A stretch of 8,845 nucleotides of DNA from Myxococcales bacterium. GTDB taxonomy: Bacteria > Myxococcota > Myxococcia > Myxococcales > Anaeromyxobacteraceae. The stretch lies in contig JAJZTO010000094.1 in NCBI GenBank assembly GCA_021848865.1, positions 1 to 8,845 of the forward strand, given 5' to 3'. Positions 5,631 to 8,845 of the stretch are shown here, in pieces. The position numbers and the translations under genes are program-made. The notes under the pieces were generated by a model. The model did no database searches. It had not been told where the DNA came from and saw nothing but the letters and a program-made list of their open reading frames with translations. Each line of letters starts with the position of its first letter. Within the stretch, counting starts at the first letter, position 1.

Positions 5631-7286
5631 ATGCTCGAGACCGTCGCCAAGGGCTTCAAGGCCGCCCGTGCCCGCTTCAAGGGGCGCACCGAGATCACCG
5701 CCGAGGTGGTGGACGACGCGCTCCGGGACATCCGGGTCTCGCTGCTCGAGGCCGACGTCGCCTTCGACGTGGTGAAGCGCTTCGTCGCCCGGGTGCGCGA
5801 GAAGGCGGTCGGCCTCGAGGTCGAGACCCGGGCGAAGGGCGCGCGTGGGCGGATCGAGGTCACGCCCCAGGACCACTTCGTCAAGATCTGCCACGACGAG
5901 CTCGAGGCCTTGATGGGGCCGGTGGACACCTCGCTGAAGGTGCGCCACGGCGGCCCCACCGGGGTGATGATGGTCGGCCTCCAGGGCTCCGGCAAGACCA
6001 CCACGGTGGGCAAGCTGGCGCGCCGCTACCTGGCGGAGGGGAAGAAGCCGCTGCTGGTGGCGGCCGACATCCAGCGCCCGGCCGCCGTCGAGCAGCTCAA
6101 GGTCCTGGGCGGCCAGCTCGGCGTCCCGGTCTTCCACGAGCCCGGCCTCACCCCGCCGCAGCTCTGCCGCAAGGCGCTGGAGGCCGCCGCCCGCGAGAAG
6201 CGGGACGTGGTGATCTACGACACCGCCGGCCGGCTCGCCGTCGATGAGCCGCTCATGGCCGAGCTGGAGGAGATCCAGCGCGAGACCCGGCCCGACAACG
6301 TGCTGCTGGTCTGCGACGCCATGATCGGCCAGGACGCGGTGAAGACCGCCTCCGAGTTCGACCGCCGGCTGGCGCTCGACGGCTTCATCCTCACCAAGCT
6401 GGACGGCGACGCCCGCGGCGGCGCCGCGCTCTCCATCAAGGAGGTCACCGGCAAGCCCATCAAGTTCCTGGGCATGGGCGAGGCGCTCGACCGCCTCGAG
6501 GAGTTCCGGCCCGAGGGGCTCGCCAGCCGCATCCTCGGCTTCGGCGACGTCGTCGGGCTGATGCAGGACTTCGAGAAGCACGTCGACCAGGAGAAGGCCG
6601 AGGAGGACGCCAAGAAGATCCTCTCCGGCGACTTCACGCTCGACGACTTCGTCGCCCAGATCCAGATGATCCGCAAGATGGGTCCGCTGGGCGAGCTGAT
6701 GGAGAAGTTCCCCATCTTCGGGGAGATGCCGGAGGGCTTCCAGTTCGACGACGCCCACCTCGGGAAGATCGTGGCGATGGTGGGCTCGATGACCGCCGCC
6801 GAGCGCCAGCGCCCCGACGTCGTCACCGAGGGGCGGGTGAAGCGCATCGCCCGGGGCTCGGGCCGGACCGAGAAGGAGGTCCGGGAGCTGCTGAAGCACT
6901 ACCAGACCATGCGCGCGGTGATGAAGACGGTGGGCACCGCGCCGGGCCTGCTCTCGCGCCTGCCGGGCATCAAGCAGCTGGCCCAGCTGCGCCAGCTGCA
7001 GGGCAAGGGGATGGGCGACGTGCTCGGCGCCGACGCCGCCGGCGTGGAGGCGGCCCTCTCCGGCGGCGGCCTCGATCCGGCGCAGGTCGCCGGGCAGCTG
7101 CAGGGGCTGCCCAAGGGCTTCCAGCCGCGGATGCCGGCCGGGGCCATGGCCCGGGCCCGGCTCATGGGCTACGCCCCCGAGCCGGTGGCGGCGGAGAGCG
7201 CCGGGGACCGGGACCGGCGCAAGAAGAAGCGCAAGCAGGAGCGGCAGGCCCGCAAGGCGGCGCGCAAGCGCTCCAAGCGGCGCTGA
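5631..7286 (+). CDS. ffh: Signal recognition particle protein Ffh (SRP54)
   Basis: A 551-residue SRP GTPase that binds signal sequences of nascent membrane and secreted proteins and, with 4.5S RNA and FtsY, delivers ribosomes to the membrane. Residues 1-90 are the helical N domain (ALRDIRVSLLEADV at 30-43). The G domain has the P-loop GLQGSGKTTT (116-125), DTAGR (197-201), and TKLDGDARGG (255-264). The Met-rich M domain begins near 325, with the finger-loop region around MIRKMGPLGELMEKFP (346-361), and carries the RNA-binding signature KRIARGSG (404-411) followed by LLKHYQTM (420-427). The protein is about 100 residues longer than E. coli Ffh (453). The extra C-terminal part has a Gly/Leu/Gln-rich segment (435-525) and a very basic tail (528-551, mostly Lys/Arg). 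The ATG has a good Shine-Dalgarno 7 nt upstream. The gene ends 3 bp from the convergent neighbour. Confidence 0.97.
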   Translation: MLETVAKGFKAARARFKGRTEITAEVVDDALRDIRVSLLEADVAFDVVKRFVARVREKAVGLEVETRAKGARGRIEVTPQDHFVKICHDELEALMGPVDTSLKVRHGGPTGVMMVGLQGSGKTTTVGKLARRYLAEGKKPLLVAADIQRPAAVEQLKVLGGQLGVPVFHEPGLTPPQLCRKALEAAAREKRDVVIYDTAGRLAVDEPLMAELEEIQRETRPDNVLLVCDAMIGQDAVKTASEFDRRLALDGFILTKLDGDARGGAALSIKEVTGKPIKFLGMGEALDRLEEFRPEGLASRILGFGDVVGLMQDFEKHVDQEKAEEDAKKILSGDFTLDDFVAQIQMIRKMGPLGELMEKFPIFGEMPEGFQFDDAHLGKIVAMVGSMTAAERQRPDVVTEGRVKRIARGSGRTEKEVRELLKHYQTMRAVMKTVGTAPGLLSRLPGIKQLAQLRQLQGKGMGDVLGADAAGVEAALSGGGLDPAQVAGQLQGLPKGFQPRMPAGAMARARLMGYAPEPVAAESAGDRDRRKKKRKQERQARKAARKRSKRR

Positions 7287-7289
7287 GCC

Positions 7290-8372
7290 TCACTCCGCCA
7301 GGTGCGACCGCTTCTTCCGCGGCACCACCAGCCCGCGGGAGAGCCGCCCCAGCACGTTCTTCAGCTGCCGCCGCTTGTAGCGGTCGTGCGACGACTCGCC
7401 GGTCTCGTTGCGGGCCAGGGTCTGGGCGTCGAGGATCTGGAACTCCACCAGGCTGAAGACCACCCGGCCCAGGTCCTCCGCCAGCCCCTCCTCCGCCGGG
7501 AGCAGCTCGTCCACCCGCACCGGCAGGTCCACCACGAAGTTCAGCACCCGGTACTCCTTGGCGCTGAACTCGTTGAAGGGACGGGACTCGTTGGCCTCCA
7601 GGTCCAGCGGCGACTGGAGGCCGGCGACGATCTCCTCGGCGCGCGGGTGGGCCCCGACGATCTTGCGGAAGCGCACCAGGGTGTTCTGCGTCTGGCCCGG
7701 GACCACGTAGTTGAAGGGGAAGAGATCCTCCGCCAGGCGGAGCAGCACCGGCGCGATCTGGTCGCGCCGCTCGGTGACGATGCGGTAGCGGACCCGGTCG
7801 AAGACCTGCGCCGCCACCGTCTCGCGCTTGGCCAGGAGCTTGGTGACCAGCGAGGCGCGGGTCTTCACGTTCCCCTGGAACTCGACGATGGGGAGCCCCT
7901 GCTCGTTCAGGCGGCGCGCCACCGCCATGATGCGCCTGTCGGCCCGCTCCGCGAGGTCGGCCTCCCGGATGGCGGTCCGGAAGAGCAGCTCCCGGGCCTC
8001 CAGGTGGTGGACCACGTGCATCACCTTCAGCACCACGCAGGCGATGCGCCGGTAGCGCTTCGGCTCGGCGGCGCCCGAGGCGATGAGGAACAGGTCGCGC
8101 AGGTCGGCCGGCTCGGCCACCGCCTCCGCCACCTTGTAGCCGAAGGCCTTGCGCAGGTACTCGACGGCCTGGCCCAGGATCCCGCGCACCCGCCGCTCGT
8201 CGCGCGGATCGTGCAGGTCCACCAGGTTGAGCCGCAGGAAGTGGTCCACCTCCCACGGCTCGCGGAAGAAGAGCCGGCGCCAGTCCACCACCGAGCCGCC
8301 CCGCAGGAGCAGCCGGATGGTCTCGATGTCGCCGAGATCCAGCTCCTCGATGGAGCGCAGGTGGGCGGCCAC
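7290..8372 (-). CDS. RelA/SpoT-like nucleotidyltransferase domain protein (TIGR04552-like)
   Basis: A 360-residue soluble protein resembling a myxobacterial family of unknown function (TIGR04552-like, from memory). Residues 1-160 are mostly helical and unrecognised. Residues 167-333 follow the RelA/SpoT synthetase pattern. GNVKTRASLVTKL (167-179) aligns with GRPKHIYSIYRKM, keeping G, K, S and K. D192 and R197 in FDRVRYRIV match the metal Asp and Arg of DLIAIR. PG at 225-226 matches the PGRFKDYI turn. Y274 in EYRVLN matches the stacking Tyr of GYQSIH. E310 and Q312 in VEFQILD match EIQIRT. Exactly 13 residues on, ETGESSHDRYK (323-333) matches EYGVAAHWAYK. Differences are Asn168 for the ATP-stacking Arg and Asn278 for His. 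There is no TGS, ACT or obvious HD domain. The likely reaction, (p)ppGpp synthesis or a related transfer, is inferred. The start is taken as GTG at 8370-8372, with a weak ribosome site. Confidence 0.8.
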   Translation of the reverse strand: MAAHLRSIEELDLGDIETIRLLLRGGSVVDWRRLFFREPWEVDHFLRLNLVDLHDPRDERRVRGILGQAVEYLRKAFGYKVAEAVAEPADLRDLFLIASGAAEPKRYRRIACVVLKVMHVVHHLEARELLFRTAIREADLAERADRRIMAVARRLNEQGLPIVEFQGNVKTRASLVTKLLAKRETVAAQVFDRVRYRIVTERRDQIAPVLLRLAEDLFPFNYVVPGQTQNTLVRFRKIVGAHPRAEEIVAGLQSPLDLEANESRPFNEFSAKEYRVLNFVVDLPVRVDELLPAEEGLAEDLGRVVFSLVEFQILDAQTLARNETGESSHDRYKRRQLKNVLGRLSRGLVVPRKKRSHLAE

Positions 8373-8444
8373 GGGCGCCCCGATGGGCTCTACGGACAGG
8401 GGATTCTCCGGGTCTGGGGGCGTGCGGGGCGTCCGGGGGGCAGG

Positions 8445-8473
8445 AAGATGGCAGCGGTGGCCGGGCCGGTCAA
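8445..8473 (-). promoter_or_regulatory. Sigma70-type promoter for the RelA/SpoT-like gene
   Basis: On the minus strand, TTGACC (8468-8473, five of six to the -35 consensus) is followed by an exact 17 bp spacer and then CATCTT (8445-8450, three of six to the -10 consensus), with an upstream TG at the extended -10 position. Transcription would start near 8438, leaving a leader of about 65 nt before the GTG. It lies in the 120 bp gap (8373-8492) after the AgmX-tail gene, so the downstream gene can be transcribed on its own. Confidence 0.5.
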
Positions 8474-8492
8474 GCGTCGGCGAGGTGACGGG

Positions 8493-8845
8493 TCAGAACT
8501 TGAACGGGAACGACTCCACGTCGCGCCCGCCGCGGGTCCGGGGAAAGCGGATGCCCCGCACCACCCGCGAGATGCAGCCGCTCACCGGCTGCTTCGCGTA
8601 CTCGGGCGTGAGGTTCCGGAGGTTCTTCACCGCCCCGTCCGGTGCGATGGTCCAGCGCAGGAGCAGCGTCCCCTTCACGCTGGCGTCGGCGCCCCGCTGC
8701 TCCTCGACACAGGCCGCCAGCGCGGGCTTCTTGCCCAGGACCCCCTCGATGATCTGCGGGTCGGTCACCCGGTCGGCGAGATCGGAGCCGGGGGCGGGCG
8801 GGACGTAGACGGTGCGCTTCCCGCCGGTGCCCGACAGCTCCAGAT
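8493..8845 (-). CDS. AgmX/PglI C-terminal domain protein, C-terminal part
   Basis: Partial gene: the frame is open from the right edge to a TGA at 8493-8495, leaving 116 residues. The sequence matches the C-terminal domain named after AgmX/PglI of Myxococcus xanthus, a TonB-C-like module at the end of many myxobacterial secreted or envelope proteins. Visible signs are a Pro-rich lead-in (VYVPPAPGS), the helix with PALAACVEE, the strand pair GTLLLRWTIAPDGAVKNL (58-75), the second conserved cysteine in SGCISRVVRGIRFP (89-101), and the ending GGRDVESFPFKF. The two cysteines (45 and 90 of the visible part) are conserved in the family and could form a disulfide outside the cytoplasm. An internal GTG at 8766-8768 is unlikely to be the true start because the frame and Pro-rich linker continue upstream. 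The specific function of the full protein cannot be told. Confidence 0.82.
   Translation of the reverse strand, partial: LELSGTGGKRTVYVPPAPGSDLADRVTDPQIIEGVLGKKPALAACVEEQRGADASVKGTLLLRWTIAPDGAVKNLRNLTPEYAKQPVSGCISRVVRGIRFPRTRGGRDVESFPFKF

Noticed and set aside
5355..6899. 514-residue minus-strand open frame opposite ffh
   Set aside because: Antisense to the G and M domains of Ffh; Leu/Gly/His-rich shadow with no family resemblance.
7162..8256. Alternative minus-strand frame overlapping the RelA/SpoT-like gene and the ffh end
   Set aside because: Translation is Gly/Pro/Arg-rich low complexity; the frame ending at 7290 has normal protein composition and catalytic-type motifs.

Overview
The window is very GC-rich (about 73% by eye). 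It has the codon and protein signature of a myxobacterium, most likely Anaeromyxobacter or a close relative in Anaeromyxobacteraceae. Supporting signs are the AgmX/PglI-type C-terminal domain, a protein that looks like a family I know only from Myxococcota (TIGR04552-like), an Ffh with a long basic tail, and an almost complete absence of TTA and TAA triplets. This placement is inferred from protein resemblance, not from a database search. The region is chromosomal and dense: eight protein genes complete or nearly so, one partial gene at each edge, one tRNA, and no mobile element, phage, CRISPR or long empty stretch.

Layout. Positions 1-679 (minus) hold the N-terminal part of an aminopeptidase P (PepP). 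Upstream of it on the same strand, 730-2472 encodes a cytosolic-looking M61 glycyl aminopeptidase with a C-terminal PDZ domain, so these two may act together in peptide breakdown. Divergent from it, 2569-3582 encodes a 3,5-diaminohexanoate dehydrogenase (Kdd), overlapped by a DUF2721 membrane protein (3572-4009). A membrane-bound GGDEF diguanylate cyclase follows (about 4070-4981), then tRNA-Leu(UAA) at 5033-5118. The convergent DUF2203 gene (5116-5559, minus) takes its stop codon from the last bases of that tRNA. Divergent from it is ffh (5631-7286). Ending 3 bp beyond ffh on the opposite strand is a 360-residue protein (7290-8372, minus). The right edge (8493-8845, minus) is the C-terminal part of an AgmX/PglI-tail protein.

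The most interesting item is the 360-residue protein at 7290-8372. Its residues 167-333 line up, with matching spacing, with the synthetase (nucleotidyltransferase) signature of RelA/SpoT enzymes. The aligned positions include the metal Asp, the guanine-stacking Tyr, the catalytic Glu of the EIQIRT motif and the following E-G-H-YK block. It looks like a divergent alarmone synthetase or related nucleotidyl/pyrophosphoryl transferase. A second theme is that five protein genes and the tRNA carry TAnnnT-like -10 boxes only 7-11 nt from their starts with no Shine-Dalgarno sequence, which suggests leaderless transcription.
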